A DNA stretch of 64,000 nt from Calliopum simillimum (taxonomy: Eukaryota; Arthropoda; Insecta; Diptera; Lauxaniidae): NCBI GenBank assembly GCA_951812925.1, contig OX638370.1, positions 36,769,948-36,833,947 on the forward strand, given 5' to 3'. Shown piece after piece: positions 33,272-44,808 of this stretch (positions are counted from its first letter, which is position 1; every line of letters starts with the position of its first letter). A program made the position numbers and the translations under genes. The notes beneath the pieces are model-generated. The model did not search any database, was not told the origin of the DNA, and saw only the letters and a list, made by a program, of their open reading frames with translations.

Positions 33272-33357
33272 CCGTTTCTCTTTTTGATCAAAAGGAAAAA
33301 TGGTTTAACTCTGCTCGGATTCAGATAACACAACTGTGTATGACGGGTCTGAAAGGG
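33272..33357 (+). ncRNA. Candidate guide-RNA (omega-RNA) region downstream of Fanzor
   Basis: In TnpB and Fanzor systems the guide RNA scaffold overlaps the end of the nuclease gene and extends past it to the element boundary, where the guide begins. The 86 bases between the Fanzor stop and the adjoining BESS fragment are the natural place to look. I see short complementary stretches (CTCTTTTTGATCAAAAGG) but no proven structure. This is inference from family biology, not a demonstrated RNA. Confidence 0.2.
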
Positions 33358-33450
33358 TTACCAGATGTATGTTTATTATCAGATGCTGATAAGTTAAAAT
33401 TCAAAATGACAGTTTTAAAATTGCTGCATAATTTGCTGTATGCTAAATAA
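33358..33450 (+). pseudogene. Remnant of a fourth BESS-type 3' exon
   Basis: The translation DADKLKFKMTVLKLLHNLLY, ending at a stop, matches the last part of exon c (30499-30597) almost residue for residue, and nucleotide similarity runs on into its AATAAAAAAGTTAAAT 3' flank. The upstream portion (MADF half and linker) is missing and the first codons are degraded. The intact Fanzor gene ends less than 100 bases upstream, so the Fanzor-bearing segment is likely inserted in, or recombined into, this exon. Confidence 0.7.
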
Positions 33451-33472
33451 TAAAAAAGTTAAATACATATAT

Positions 33473-33665
33473 GGGCAATTCACAAGGTATTGTAAAAAAT
33501 ATTATATTTTAGTGTAAAATTTTACAACTGTGCGTGCTATGTTTATGGTCTGTCGTAAGGCACCAGTTGGTTTTTCTCTTGTTTCCAACAATAACATTTT
33601 TAAACCAATTTGAAAACTTAAATCAATACGACTTTACGACAGTTGCAACACCTTGTGAATTGCCC
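33473..33665. mobile_element. 193-bp MITE, GGGCAATTCACAAGGT ends
   Basis: Terminal inverted repeats GGGCAATTCACAAGGT (left) and ACCTTGTGAATTGCCC (right) are perfectly complementary. The interior is AT-rich and non-coding. The flanking duplication is not certain. Confidence 0.75.
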
Positions 33666-33727
33666 AATTATAAATAAATGTAGTTTTGTGTTTATTTTGA
33701 TTCTAAATTACTGCACCAGCACATAAT

Positions 33728-33832
33728 GGGGTTATCGTGAATAAATATGCCCGGGGAATTTTCTCAGACTGCCGTGCATTCTCTATTGCAGTTTAAGAAA
33801 ATTCCCCGGGAATCTTGATTCGCGATAACCCC
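33728..33832. mobile_element. GGGGTTATCGTGAAT palindromic MITE
   Basis: Ends GGGGTTATCGTGAAT and ATTCGCGATAACCCC, with an internal CCCCGGGGAATTTT and its complement, make a near-perfect hairpin of about 105 bp. Related copies are at 11327-11396 and 37632-37739, and a lone GTTATCGTGAAT end is near 63670. Confidence 0.75.
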
Positions 33833-34785
33833 CCAATATATTTCAAATGCACTTGTAAGTTCACGGAAATATCGAGCATTCTGTGGTTATAACCTTTATA
33901 TCGAACTAAAAGCAAAATTGTAAAATGTCGGCGTGGAAGTAGACAATACCTTCCAATTTTTGTTTTGAATATATTTACGACATCATGTACTGCTTTCCCT
34001 AAAACTGCTTCTGCAAAGTATTCAGCAGTGTTTGGAAGAGTTCAAGTGACCGGTTTTCAACCTTATTTTCAGTAACGTTACGTACCGTTAGATACATAAC
34101 TATAGGCCAAAAATTAAACAGTGATTTCTTTTCGAGATCTGACGTAACGTTGCATCGGCTGGAGAGGTTTTGTGATTCATAGGACATTCTTCTTGGCTAG
34201 GGTAAATTTTGGAGATATGGCACTCCTTTCAATTTCAATACTTGCAGCTTTCGTAGCATTCAAATATGGACAAAATTTAAATCAGTTGCGTGAAAGACTT
34301 TGTGGTAAATAGTTTAGCTGCAGTTGCTATAAATACATGTGTGCGGAAGTAAAAAAAAATTGGGAGTGTAAACAGCTGACTTTTTTTATATATTTCGAGA
34401 GGCAGCAGAGCGGTGAGTATTTAAAACAGTTGTGTGCTCAATATGTATATCAAAATAAAAAGAATTGAATGTGATTTCGCTTTCGGATCAATAGGAACGC
34501 TAGTGAATATGTTTATTTGTTTCGGGACATTTTTATTTGGTATGTAGGTGATGGCACCCAATAAGTGAGTATGATATGGTTCGGGTGCCATTTCTCCCTT
34601 TGTATGTTATAAGATATTTGGGAGTACAAATATGAAGCGCTTCTTTTTCATTTTTTCCTGTTTAATTTGAGGTTTACTCTTATATTTTAAAAAACATTGC
34701 CGAAACTTTAATGCGATACCAAACCGACCTGGAGTAGATATGAGTTAAAGATAATACTCGCCTGTGATATCACGCCAGAAAATGT
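33833..34785. other. No gene seen
   Basis: AT-rich DNA with no recognisable coding exon, RNA gene or defined transposon end. The short minus-strand frame at 34187-33999 has no family resemblance that I can see. Confidence 0.4.
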
Positions 34786-34789
34786 GTTA

Positions 34790-34995
34790 AGTGAAATCTC
34801 GCCTGTACCAACGAAAAACTATAAACCGAACAAGAAAATAAACGGCAAAAGTTCTAACGTCATCAACCGAAAACAACGATGGTTGCGTTCGATGTGGAGA
34901 AGATTATGCACAAACAACTAAACCAGACGATTGGATTCAATGCATAATGTGCTGCATGTGGTCACATGAAACATGAACATTTTATACGAACACAT
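34790..34995 (+). pseudogene. Decayed PHD-finger end of a pogo/Tigger-like transposase (probable)
   Basis: One frame reads ENNDGCVRCGEDYAQTTKPD, followed by DWIQCIMCCMWSHE. This is the start of a C4HC3 PHD-type zinc finger (C-x2-C ... W-I-x-C-x2-C-x2-W-x-H) of the form appended to many insect pogo-class DDE transposases. Just upstream, in another frame, is EISPVPTKNYKPNKK, resembling the linker that precedes this finger in such proteins. A frameshift separates them and the final Cys pair is lost. A duplicated piece of its 3' flank is at 35148-35243, next to the satellite. Confidence 0.5.
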
Positions 34996-35029
34996 GCAAC
35001 AATTCTAGCAACAAAAACTTAAAAGCCAC

Positions 35030-35430
35030 TTAGGGTGCCAACTCTCCTATGATATGTTGCTAAATAACTCACTATGTAGTGCCAAATCACCCATGATATG
35101 GTGATAAATCACATATGATATGGTGCCAAATCGCCTATGATATGGATCCAATGCGTTAAATGCTGTGTGTGGTCACATGAACATTTTATATGAACACATG
35201 CAACAATTCCAGCAACAAAAACTTAAAAGCCACTTAGGGTGCCAAATCACCTATGATATGGTGCCAAATCACCTATGATATGGTGCCAAATCACCTATGA
35301 TATGGTGGCAAATCACTTATGATATGGTGCTAAATCACCTATGATATGGTGCCAAATCACCTATGATATGATGCCAAATCATCTATGATATGGTGCCAAA
35401 TCTCCTATATGGTGCCGTATTACCCATATT
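35030..35430 (+). repeat. 22-bp satellite, consensus near CCAAATCACCTATGATATGG
   Basis: At least a dozen units with short sequence changes form two blocks, about 35030-35155 and 35237-35430. They are split by a roughly 95-bp segment (about 35148-35243) that duplicates sequence upstream at 34943-35040. Each unit contains the small dyad GGTG...CACC. The higher-order pattern (duplicated flank plus array) suggests expansion by unequal exchange. Confidence 0.9.
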
Positions 35431-35770
35431 CTGAGGTGATTTGGCACATTTTATACCACTTATAATATATTTTCTATAATTTTTTATTAAAGTTGAAGTA
35501 CTAAGTGTTTTTTGTTTTATATAAAACAAAGTATAAATTCGTCTCAAGTTTCCTTAAAAAATATTATTTAATTCCTGGTTTTGTAGCAGTTCAAAAAAAA
35601 AAGTGTCAAATCTCCCAAGATTACTCTATACGGAAAATGTCAAAGCGACCACTGCTGCTGATTCAATCGACTTAACGCGTGGCATACAAACAAAGACTTA
35701 AAATTACAGTACCTAAAGCGTTTTGAGTTAATCCAGTGAAATTTCACACAAATATTTTGAATGGTTCTTA

Positions 35771-36473
35771 CGTAGGCTGCTCGATATATTTCTGACCTAG
35801 GCAACACTAAGTGTTGCCAGGTGCAATCTGACATTTCTATTGGAAAGTTTGATATTTTTTAGCATAAATGTACTCAGAACGTTTTGACGTACGACCATCA
35901 TTTGTGTTGTTTACAGTGACTTGAAAAAATCAATTTGGCAAAAAAATGGAATTAACTCGTGAACATTTTCGTGCGATCATTTTTCACGACAAGAGTGCAT
36001 CGATGAACTTAAATCTTTGTATGGCGATGAAGCATCATCCTATAGCACTGTGAAAAACTGGTTTAATGAATTCAATCGTGGCCGATGCTCGCTCAAAGAC
36101 GAATTCCGTGAAGGTCGTCCAAAAACGTCCAAAACATTGATGCCGTGCGTGAACTAATAATGCAAGATCGTCATGTGACATACCGTGAGATAGAGGCATC
36201 CTTGGGCATTAGTTCCACTCCAATACATTCGATTTTGCATGAACACTTGGTTGTAAAAAACGTTTGTTCTCGTTGGAAACCCCATAATTTATCAATTGCT
36301 TAAATTTTCAATGGAAAAATTGATTTTCTTAACTCACTGTAAACAAAACAAATAGCACTTGTACATCAAAATGTTGTGAGTACGTTTATGCTACAAAATG
36401 TCAAACTTTATTATGGCTTTGCCAGATTTTAGCTATTGTTGCCTAGGCCAGAAATATATCGAGCAGCCCACGT
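35771..36473 (+). mobile_element. Internally deleted mariner transposon
   Basis: Terminal inverted repeats beginning CGTAGGCTGCTCGATATATT (left), with the complementary right end (AATATATCGAGCAGCCCACG region), are flanked by TA. Between them is the N-terminal DNA-binding part of a mariner transposase: MELTREHFRAIIFHD, YSTVKNWFNEFNRGRCSL, DAVRELIMQDRHVTYREIEA, SILHEHLVVKNVCSRWKPH. It has frameshifts near 36000 and 36125. The catalytic domain is gone: the frame reaches a stop near 36300, directly before the right-hand terminal region. Confidence 0.85.
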
Positions 36474-36479
36474 ACAAGC

Positions 36480-37630
36480 AGTAAACAAAATCTAGGCGAA
36501 TCCGGACAAGAGGGTGTGGAGTTTCCTATCCAAATTTCCTTAAAAGCAAAGCATGATTTCATGTATGCAAAGTTGTTAAATTATATTTTTATTGTTAGAA
36601 TTATTTAATAATTGAAGTGTTTTGGTTAAACGTTATTTTCTCATTTATTTCTTTTAACTTTTTGAAGGCATTTAACTTAAGGGCATTTCACCATTTGGAA
36701 TAAACATAAAAAGAAACATGATTTATTTAGTTTTTTTGACACAGTGTACTATTATTTTTTGCTGCTCTTGTGGTTTACTTACAAAGTATTTTAAATTAAT
36801 AACAAAAATTTAATTGTACAAAAAATATAACTTTGCGCACAGATTTAAAAAAAATGCACATTAGGGTGTTAAAAAAATGAGGGGAAACAAATTGCTGTAA
36901 AAATAAATGCTACCAAAAATAAACGAAAAAACGAATTGGAACTATGTATATTTTTTTTTTTTAATTTTTAATTTCAAGTATTTAATGTTTTGTTTTTTTT
37001 TACAAGAATAACATTTCAATTAATTTATAATAATAATAAAAACAAAAATTATTGCTAATTAACTAATATATTATTTATATGCTTGTATGTGTAACTGTCG
37101 GTTTGTCACTTTTTTTTATTATGATTTACAATTATCATTTTTATAGTAAATTTTCTTTTATTTTTTATGTATATATATTTATATATTATTAGTATTATTA
37201 TTATAATTATCAACTTAGAAACAATTACAATAAATTTGTGTAAATTTACAAAAGAAACAAAAATAAAATAAAAAAATGAAACAAACAAACAATTGTTTAT
37301 AACGTTTGTTTTTGTTTTCTCTACTAAATATTTAAATTACAATGTGAGCTTTTTTTATGAGTAATAGATATATTTTATATGTAATAAAAATAGCACGACC
37401 TTTTTTTTTTACTTTTGTAATTATTACAAAAATCGTTCACGCTTTCAAGTTCAGTTGGCCCAAATATATATAGTAGGGGACAACAGAATACCTTTTAATG
37501 TTTCTTGTGTAACTCAACAAATGGTAAAAAATGGGTTAAAAAATGTTTCTCAGAATTCTTGAATTCCATTGCGAAAGTGTTTTAATTTTTCTCATTTCCA
37601 TTCACTTCCAAAAATCTTGAATTAATTACA
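36480..37630. other. No gene seen, very AT-rich
   Basis: Long runs of A/T and TTATTA-like simple sequence between about 36900 and 37440. No exon, tRNA or transposon terminus could be supported. Confidence 0.45.
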
Positions 37631-37631
37631 C

Positions 37632-37739
37632 AGGGTTATCGTAAATAACTATTCCCGAGGAATTTTCCTTAAACTGCAATGGAGAATGCACGGCACTCGT
37701 GAGAAAAATTCCCCGGGAATATTTATTCACGATAACCCC
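37632..37739. mobile_element. GGGTTATCG palindromic MITE, third copy
   Basis: GGGTTATCGTAAATAACTAT at the left and ATATTTATTCACGATAACCC at the right form a hairpin with internal TTCCCCGGGAA. Same family as 33728-33832, with the AATGCACGGCA core present in inverted orientation. Confidence 0.7.
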
Positions 37740-37774
37740 TACAGTGTTCTTGAAAAAGTCCTGACAAAAACTGA

Positions 37775-38395
37775 CAATGGGCGATGATTCTAGAGGCTTT
37801 TGTGACCATTTTAATAGTAATTTTCGATGTGTTTTGCGATGTTAAGTTTGAATCCGGTCTCAGAACTGCTCTATGGCATATAGTTTTTGAGAAACTTAAA
37901 AATCGTTTTGTGCCAATTTTTTTAGTTATATAACTTGATAACATATCGCGCTTAAAAGTTCCAATTTTTTTCTATAAAACCTAATATATCGACATAATCT
38001 TCATTTCTCTAGATGATATCGTCGACTAAAATGTTAAAAAAAACGTGTTTTTTGCACTTTTTTGTCTTTTTAGGTTAGGATACCTCCGAGAAAAATTAAG
38101 ATTTCGATATAGTTTAAACTAGGTTTTAAAAAAAGATTATACTTTCAAATACTTTATCGGATTTTACGGGTGCACGTTATCTAGTTATATAGCTTAAAAA
38201 ATGGTAAAAAATTGATTTCTAAAACCGAATTCGAATTCAGCATCTGAAAACATCGAAAAAAACAATCTTAATTTTCGTTTGTTGTATTTTAAAATTTTTT
38301 TTTATATGGAGAGTTTTCTCGAAGCGGGAATCTGATCTGATTTTCTGGCCAATGGTAAAATTACCACAAAAGCCTCTAAAATCATCCCTTATATT
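37775..38395. repeat. Inverted-repeat region
   Basis: The block GATGATTCTAGAGGCTTTTG (37782) pairs with CAAAAGCCTCTAAAATCATC (about 38367). Shorter complementary blocks occur between them. It resembles the foldback elements elsewhere in the window but the boundaries are not sharp. No credible gene. A long minus-strand frame (38647-38237) lies partly inside and has no recognisable family features. Confidence 0.45.
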
Positions 38396-39104
38396 CAGAT
38401 TTTTTTGTTTTAGATAATCGGGTGCTTCAAGAACGCTATGTACACAGGGCAACAATGATTTTGCTGCGCGGGGTTTTGGATTTGATTTCAAGTAATCATA
38501 GCCTCCTGTATACGAAAATAATACCAGAATCGCAGAATTCATTCTAGTTCTCAAGATAACTTTGGTTAAAAGTGAAAAATCACTGTTTTGAGACATTTTG
38601 AAAGTTATGTTACACTCACAATAAACAGCAAAATGCACTTCTATCACATCGGATAGCTACAATCTTCCTTAATAAACTTTACCTTTAAACTTTTTCAATT
38701 GGATCATTTCTTTCCGAATTATCATCCTGTCTTAGTCTATGTCATCATATAGTTAATATTTCAATGCATTATAATTCGGAAAGTAAAGATCCATTTGGAA
38801 AAGTTGAAAGGAAAAGTTTTTGAGAAAGATTAAATACGCTACGCATAATCAAAAATGAAATACACTCTTTATTGTAAGTATGTTATAACTTCAAATATGC
38901 CTCAAAGCAGTGACTTTTGCAATTTTAAGTAAGGATAACTTGAGAATTAGAGTCAATTGAAATAAATTATACATTAGGTACTTAATTAGTTTGGTACAAA
39001 AGTATTAAAAAAAAAAATTTTATTTTGTTGCCGAGTGTTACAGGGTTTCCACTCCAATTAAAAAATTTTCAACACCACAATTGATCTTTTTTGAATGTGT
39101 TAAC
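38396..39104. other. No gene seen
   Basis: Only a weak inverted repeat (TTTCTTTCCGAATTAT near 38708 with ATAATTCGGAAAGTAAAGAT near 38771) stands out. No coding evidence. Confidence 0.4.
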
Positions 39105-39245
39105 AGAGGAAAGATTAAATTGATTTGGAAAAAGGTAAGTTTGATTTGGAAAAAGATAATTTTGATTTGGAAAAAGTTGATTTCGATTTGGAAAAAGTTT
39201 AAATTGAATTGAAAAAAGATAAATTTGGTGTGGAAAAGGTTCTAT
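39105..39245 (+). repeat. 17-bp-type tandem array, TTTGATTTGGAAAAAG
   Basis: About seven imperfect units of TTGATTTGGAAAAAGTT and variants. The same motif forms a larger, more degenerate array at 40745-41110 and occurs as short patches near 9720-9840 and 30690-30735. Confidence 0.75.
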
Positions 39246-40740
39246 CTTGATCCACAATTCAACATCGCCAGTCTTAAGATATGTCAGGTCTGTATAGGAT
39301 GAGCTTCATATTTTTGGTTTAAATGTATTGATTGAACTTTTTAACAGGACTTTTCATTCTACGAAATATTTGTCTTTCTTTTCAGGGGAATAAAAGTAAA
39401 ATTTTCTGACGAACTGATCAACGCTACGCAACTAACTGTGCAATGTTATCGTAACTATAATTTTGATAGCAAGATAACAACATATAGATAAAATTTATCT
39501 TCTCTAACGACTTGTTATACATGTCAAGGTCATAACTAATTGGGCCAAAAGTGTGAACGATTTCTAAATAATAACACTTTCTCTAAAATATTAATTGAAG
39601 ACTGAAGTTTTTTGCAAGATTTTTAGCATTTTAAATATTTATCGTATATAAATCATCGTATAGTACATACATACATACTATGTATATGTAAAAAGCAACC
39701 TATAATTTAAATATATCAACTTCAGAATTTCACTCAAAGTTATTGCTAAAACAAAAAATCAAATTGAGAGCGACGACGACGACGATGAGATTGATTTTTT
39801 CTTTCTTTTTTCAAAATAAAAATAAAGCATTTGTTTTTGGAAATAAAATAAAAAAAAAACATTTAAACTTTTGGACGTTGTACATGCTTATTATGTATGT
39901 AGTATGTATGGTCTTAGTAATATAACATATTGGTCCGGGACCTTGACCACATAACTGTTCTTTTTTAGTTTTAGTTTTCTTTTTTTTTCATACGGATGGC
40001 ATAATTTAAAAAAAAAGTAATTTTTTTTTTAAATAAAATGGTTATTGTAAATGTTTTTGAAATGTCATTACACGCGCTCAAGCCGATGTATCCAATTTAA
40101 AACAACAGTGCAGTGTTTTAAATTGATCACACTCAGTCGAATTGAGCAAATAAACATCATTTTGTAAAATTTTATAAATTGAAAATGCTTATACATAAAA
40201 CTTAAAAATTACTAAGTTGTTTCACTTAAATTTCATTTACTATACATTTCTTGTTTGTTTTATTTTTTAAATTTTTTTGTGTGTTCTTTTAATTGATTTA
40301 GATTTATTTTTTGATTGATTGTTTTTAACGGTCGGCTTCTGTGTTGTTTTTTTCTTTCTTTTTGTTCTGGAGTTTGTGGGTGGAAATTGTGGAGAGAAAG
40401 ACGAAAAGATTTTGGCATCAATATATACTAGTATATGTTATTATTCTTTTGTATTTATGACATATGTGTTATATAGCTTTCGAAAAGTTGATTTAGAGAC
40501 ATCAGTCTAAAGAGTTGTACAAAAACTTAAGTGTTTTCTGCATCTTTTTAACCATTAAACTAAGAAAATTCCAAAAACAGTTCTTATGCGGATATTGAGT
40601 TATTCTTGCTTCAAACTGCAGTTAATAAGTATAATATGTATACTCCTACAAATGACATTCGAGTTTGCCTTCTGGCTTTTTCAATTGAATGCTTAATTTC
40701 CGAGATACAAGTTTTCCATTCCAAGTTTAAACTTTTCTAC
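39246..40740. other. No gene seen, AT-rich
   Basis: Contains homopolymer runs, a short (ACATAC)n tract near 39666, and a GACGACGACGACGATGA run near 39772. Nothing else could be supported as a feature. Confidence 0.4.
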
Positions 40741-40744
40741 ATCA

Positions 40745-41110
40745 TATTGATCTTTTTATAAATCAAATTAAACTTTTTCCAAATCAAATTAACCTTTTTC
40801 GCTTGGCCAACCTACTTCACATTTTGTAAGGTGTTTGGTAGACACAATATTCATCCATATACCAAGTTTCATACCGATAGTCATAACATTTCAAGTGTTT
40901 CTTTTGTAAAGTTCGAAAAAAAGATTAATTTGATTTAAAAAAAAAAGTTTAATTTGATTTGGAAAAGGCTTAATTTGATTGGAAAAAGTTTAAATGTTGG
41001 AAAAAAAAGTTAATTTTATTTGGACAAGGTTTATTTTGATGTGGAAAAAGTTTAATTTGAAATGAAAAAATAACAATATGATGTGGAAAAGGTTTAAATT
41101 GTAGTGAAAA
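40745..41110 (+). repeat. Degenerate TTTGATTTGGAAAAAG array
   Basis: Direct and complementary copies of the same 16-18-bp motif found at 39105-39245, with many substitutions. The left part (AAATCAAATTAAACTTTTTC) is in opposite orientation to the right part, giving an overall palindromic arrangement. Confidence 0.65.
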
Positions 41111-41159
41111 ACCTATATAAACATGTTTTTGTTGTGTATAAACATAATTTAGTCCCTTG

Positions 41160-41610
41160 TATGCAGTGCCTCATACAAAAAGTATGATTCATTTGCCTTA
41201 CGAAAACTAAGAGGTTTTATGTCGAACTAAGACATTTCGATGCCTCTTACGAAAAGTAGGATGATTCATTATGTATGCATTCAATATAAAACATCCTACT
41301 TTTCGCTAAAAAATATAAAACATCCTATTTTTTAAAGGTATCGAGAAATATTCTATTTTTCAACCGTCCTACTTATCGCCAATATTTGTTATGACCTGGG
41401 GTCGAATCGACGCATCCGCGAACGTATAACTCGTGACGTAAAATCATGTGTTTCACATGCATATCGCATTACTAAATACATGATTTTACGTCACTCGTTG
41501 TACGTTAACTGATGCGGCGATTCAACCCCTGGATTTTGTAAGACAAATGAATTATCTTACTTTTCGTTTGAGGCATCGAATGGATGATAACTCGAAAAGT
41601 AATGATCCAA
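41160..41610. repeat. Foldback element with a smaller MITE nested inside
   Basis: Outer arms: CGATGCCTCTTACGAAAAGT (about 41240) pairs with ACTTTTCGTTTGAGGCATCG (about 41560). Nested inside is a palindromic MITE at about 41396-41532 with ends GGGGTCGAATCGACGCATCC and its approximate complement ending GCGATTCAACCCC. A second copy of the inner MITE is at 51620-51740. Confidence 0.65.
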
Positions 41611-41639
41611 GTTCAAACAGGGATGGTTATTCAGGATTC

Positions 41640-42250
41640 CAGTAAGCTACAATAACTTTCAAAATAAAAACATAGCTTAAGAAACGATTTAATCAATTTT
41701 CATTGTTATTTTAGTGTTTTGTATTATATACAAACTATACAAAAATGAGTTTAAAAACAATAGACATAAGTGTATTAGCTACATATTTAATAAATACACA
41801 AAAACAAGAAAGCAAAAATGTACAATCTTTTAATTTACATTAGGGGTTGTTTGAAATCAAAATAACCAAATGAAAGAAACTGTACAATTTTCTTGAAAAC
41901 TTATAACTTTAATAACACCTGTCATACATACTAAAAGAATAATTCATATATTTAACAATTCAAATCTCCTCAAAGCTCAAATAACTGTCTGGCCCTGCTT
42001 AAAATTGCGGACCTGTAATGTTATTGTATTTAGGCGACTTTGGAATTTTTATAAAAATTTTATAAAAAGCTTTTATTATAACTTAAAATTTGTCATTTTA
42101 GTCTTTTCAAATTATAGAACAAATAACTAACAAGCATATTTCTTTAATTTTATTAATAATAACTATAACTCAAGCAAAATAGCTAAGAAGACTTATGATA
42201 GCTTAATTTTATTATAAGTTATATTAATATGTCAAGAAAATCAAAATTCA
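41640..42250. other. No gene seen
   Basis: AT-rich sequence without defined repeats or coding signal. Confidence 0.4.
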
Positions 42251-42264
42251 GGCCCATATTCAAC

Positions 42265-42505
42265 CTTATTATGTAACTCAATTTCGATTGGAACTAAGTC
42301 GAATCGAGATTTTGTTATATATTTTGATATCCAGAATCGAAAATGAAAATTTTTGCAATCTAAAGCGAATTAGATGATAAGGCTGATTAGATTTTGATAA
42401 CAAAATCTTTCAATTTCGATTCTGGATAGTAAAATATATGATAGCAAAATCTCAATTCGATTTAGTTCAAATCGAAATCGAATCAGACGATAAAGATGAT
42501 TACTT
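42265..42505. repeat. Palindromic repeat related to 2830-3170
   Basis: AACTAAGTCGAATCGAGATT and AATCTCAATTCGATTTAGTT lie in inverted orientation with AGATGATAAGGCTGATTAGA between them, the same building blocks as the repeat in Glo1 intron 2. Confidence 0.55.
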
Positions 42506-42519
42506 TTGTAGTAAAATTG

Positions 42520-42955
42520 GTATATACTTTAGTTATAAGTTAACCGATTTGTTAACTAAATTGGTGACAAGAGTTAAACTAATGTTTCATATTTACAGTG
42601 TCTGGGTTAACTAAAACAATGAACACGCGAAAAATGTGACAGCACGACTAAATTTGTGGATTTTGTGAAAACATGTTTTTTGTTTATGGTTGGGAAAACA
42701 AAATAATAAAAATGATGTAAAACGGACGCGCATCAAATGAATTTTCTGATCAAATTAGTTGAAGGGCATAAAAATAATTGAAAAAAAAAAAAAAAAACGG
42801 GTACGACTAGGACTTGTGTTCATCAGCTGTTGGTTAACTCATGGGGTTAACTAATGGCGTTTAAAATAATAGTTAATGATTGTAAATAAAATGTTGCTGG
42901 TTAAAATTTTGTCATTAGTTAACTAATGGCTGTGTATCTGGACCTTAGAGATGTT
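42520..42955. repeat. GTTAACTAA-rich inverted repeat
   Basis: GTTAACC/GTTAACTAA motifs occur in both orientations at about 42538-42620 and 42828-42940. Likely a MITE, boundaries uncertain. Confidence 0.4.
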
Positions 42956-43313
42956 TGTCACAACAAGTCTGTCAAATGATAGTTTTAAGAAAAATGAAGT
43001 TGAATAGCAAATTGTACCAAATTTAACAATAAAATTGATCGAATAAGTTTAAAAGAAGAATATTTCCAGGTCATTTGAATTATATATTTTCCCAAAGGTT
43101 TAGCATCTAAACAGTCATTCCTTACATTCAAAAGGTACGAACTGCTTGTCAGAATTTAACATTTTATATAAAAGTAAATTTATTTAATAAGCTTATGAAA
43201 CCTTCGCAGTCTTGACAATTGACAAAAGTTAGTAGAAAAAAAGGAAATAGCGCTACAAAGATAATGATTTTAGTCGAAATACGGATTGAAATAGATCAAT
43301 TAATGTTAAAAAA

Positions 43314-43645
43314 CGTATCGATCGAGTTTTTAGTTAAAACATAATTTTTACATATATTTAGGAATGGGGGGAATATATTTTTGCTGGGTTGCATCTCAAA
43401 ATGTGGCCGCAAAAATAATCAAATTGCATTTACATGTAATAAAAATTACTTGTAGAGCATATGACTCTCCATAAAAAAGATCAGGGCACTTTTTCTCGTG
43501 CGACTCACGGTTCATAAGTTATCGCAATTTGATAATACTTGCGGCCACATTTCGATAGGCAACCCGCCAAAAATATGTTCTCCCATTCATAAACATATGC
43601 AAAAACTAGATTTTAACTAAAAACTCGATCGATACGTTTTTTACT
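43314..43645. mobile_element. 332-bp palindromic MITE
   Basis: The outer ends ACGTATCGATCGAGTTTTTA (43313) and TAAAAACTCGATCGATACGT (about 43617) are complementary. Inner arms AATATATTTTTGCTGGGTTG and CAACCCGCCAAAAATATGTT also pair, as do GTGGCCGC and GCGGCCAC. No coding content. Confidence 0.7.
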
Positions 43646-43649
43646 GGCG

Positions 43650-44808
43650 GATCTCGTACTATTAGCTTCTCTTTTATCGTTAAATATAAAAGTACATGTG
43701 GAATTTAAAACTTTCAATATAAGTATACTGGGTGTATGCAAAATAATAAACTCTCAATACAGGCATTCTGTGGGTGCAAAACGATATTATTTGAATATGT
43801 AGCTGCAAAGTATAATTTTGATCTTATTTAAGATTTAAAAAAAATTAAATTCATGCGTAAATTCTATGAAGGGGGGAACAAACATACAGTATATATATTT
43901 ATTCTGAACGCCCTCATCAAATATGTAAAGGTCACAGAAAACATGTAAAATGAAGCAGTTTTCAAAAAATTTGTTTCTCGTCTTTTTCTCCTTTTTGAGT
44001 TCTACAAATAAAAGTAAAAAAAAAGAAATTACAATAATAATAAAATGTTCTTGTCAATGGTTATGCTAAGCAGTACAAATATAGGTATGTTTGTTTCAAA
44101 TTGTTTTGTTTTTTTTTTATACAAAATTAAATTAATTTTTTTTTTGCTTTTTTCTATTAAGCAATATGTATTAACTTTAAGATACAATCAAAACTTTGTA
44201 TGTATTGAGTTAATAGTTTTCCGTTTTTTGTCAATTTTTGAGTTATTTTGAGTAGTTTTCTTCATTTTCAATTAGTTTTAAACTTAAAATTACTTTTTGA
44301 ATGCTTTATTTGATTTTAAATTAAATTTGATTTTTATTTTTTTGACTTATTTTCCTTAAATGTTTTTTTTTTTTTTTTGTTATGCATCTTTAGTTATTTA
44401 ATTTTTTTTTTTCTTCTTTATAATAAATATAGTACTGAATTTATGCATTTCAGTTATCATAAAGTTTAAATTTTGTTTGACTTTGTGTGTGTGTGTATTT
44501 TTTTTTAAATGTTTGCAGTTTCTTTCTATCTCTCTCAAGTATTTTAAGTTTTACTTTTTAAATTGTTTCATTTTAATTTTTATTTTTGAATTTTAACTTT
44601 TGCTTTACTTTCCTATCGGCACTAGACGACGACGACACATCTACAATTGGCAAATCGTTTTTGTTTTTTTCTTTTCTTTTTTAGTTCCAGCACAGTTCTT
44701 TTTATAATAATTTCACTATTTATTTCACCTTATAATCTTAAAAGATATCAACTAAAAAAATAAAATTAAAAATAACATATTTAAATATTTATATAAATTT
44801 ATAATAAT
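43650..44808. other. 3' flank of Eaf, AT-rich
   Basis: No independent gene. A candidate minus-strand AATAAA at 44724-44719 lies 85 bases past the Eaf stop codon. Long T-runs continue leftward. The short plus-strand frame at 44045-44251 is hydrophobic only because of T-richness. Confidence 0.45.

Noticed and set aside
35030..35430. 22-bp repeats as a CRISPR-like array
   Set aside because: Units are head to tail with no spacers. It is a satellite in a eukaryotic genome.
38237..38647. 136-codon minus-strand frame
   Set aside because: It overlaps an inverted-repeat region, has no recognisable domain and its composition is like the AT-rich background.
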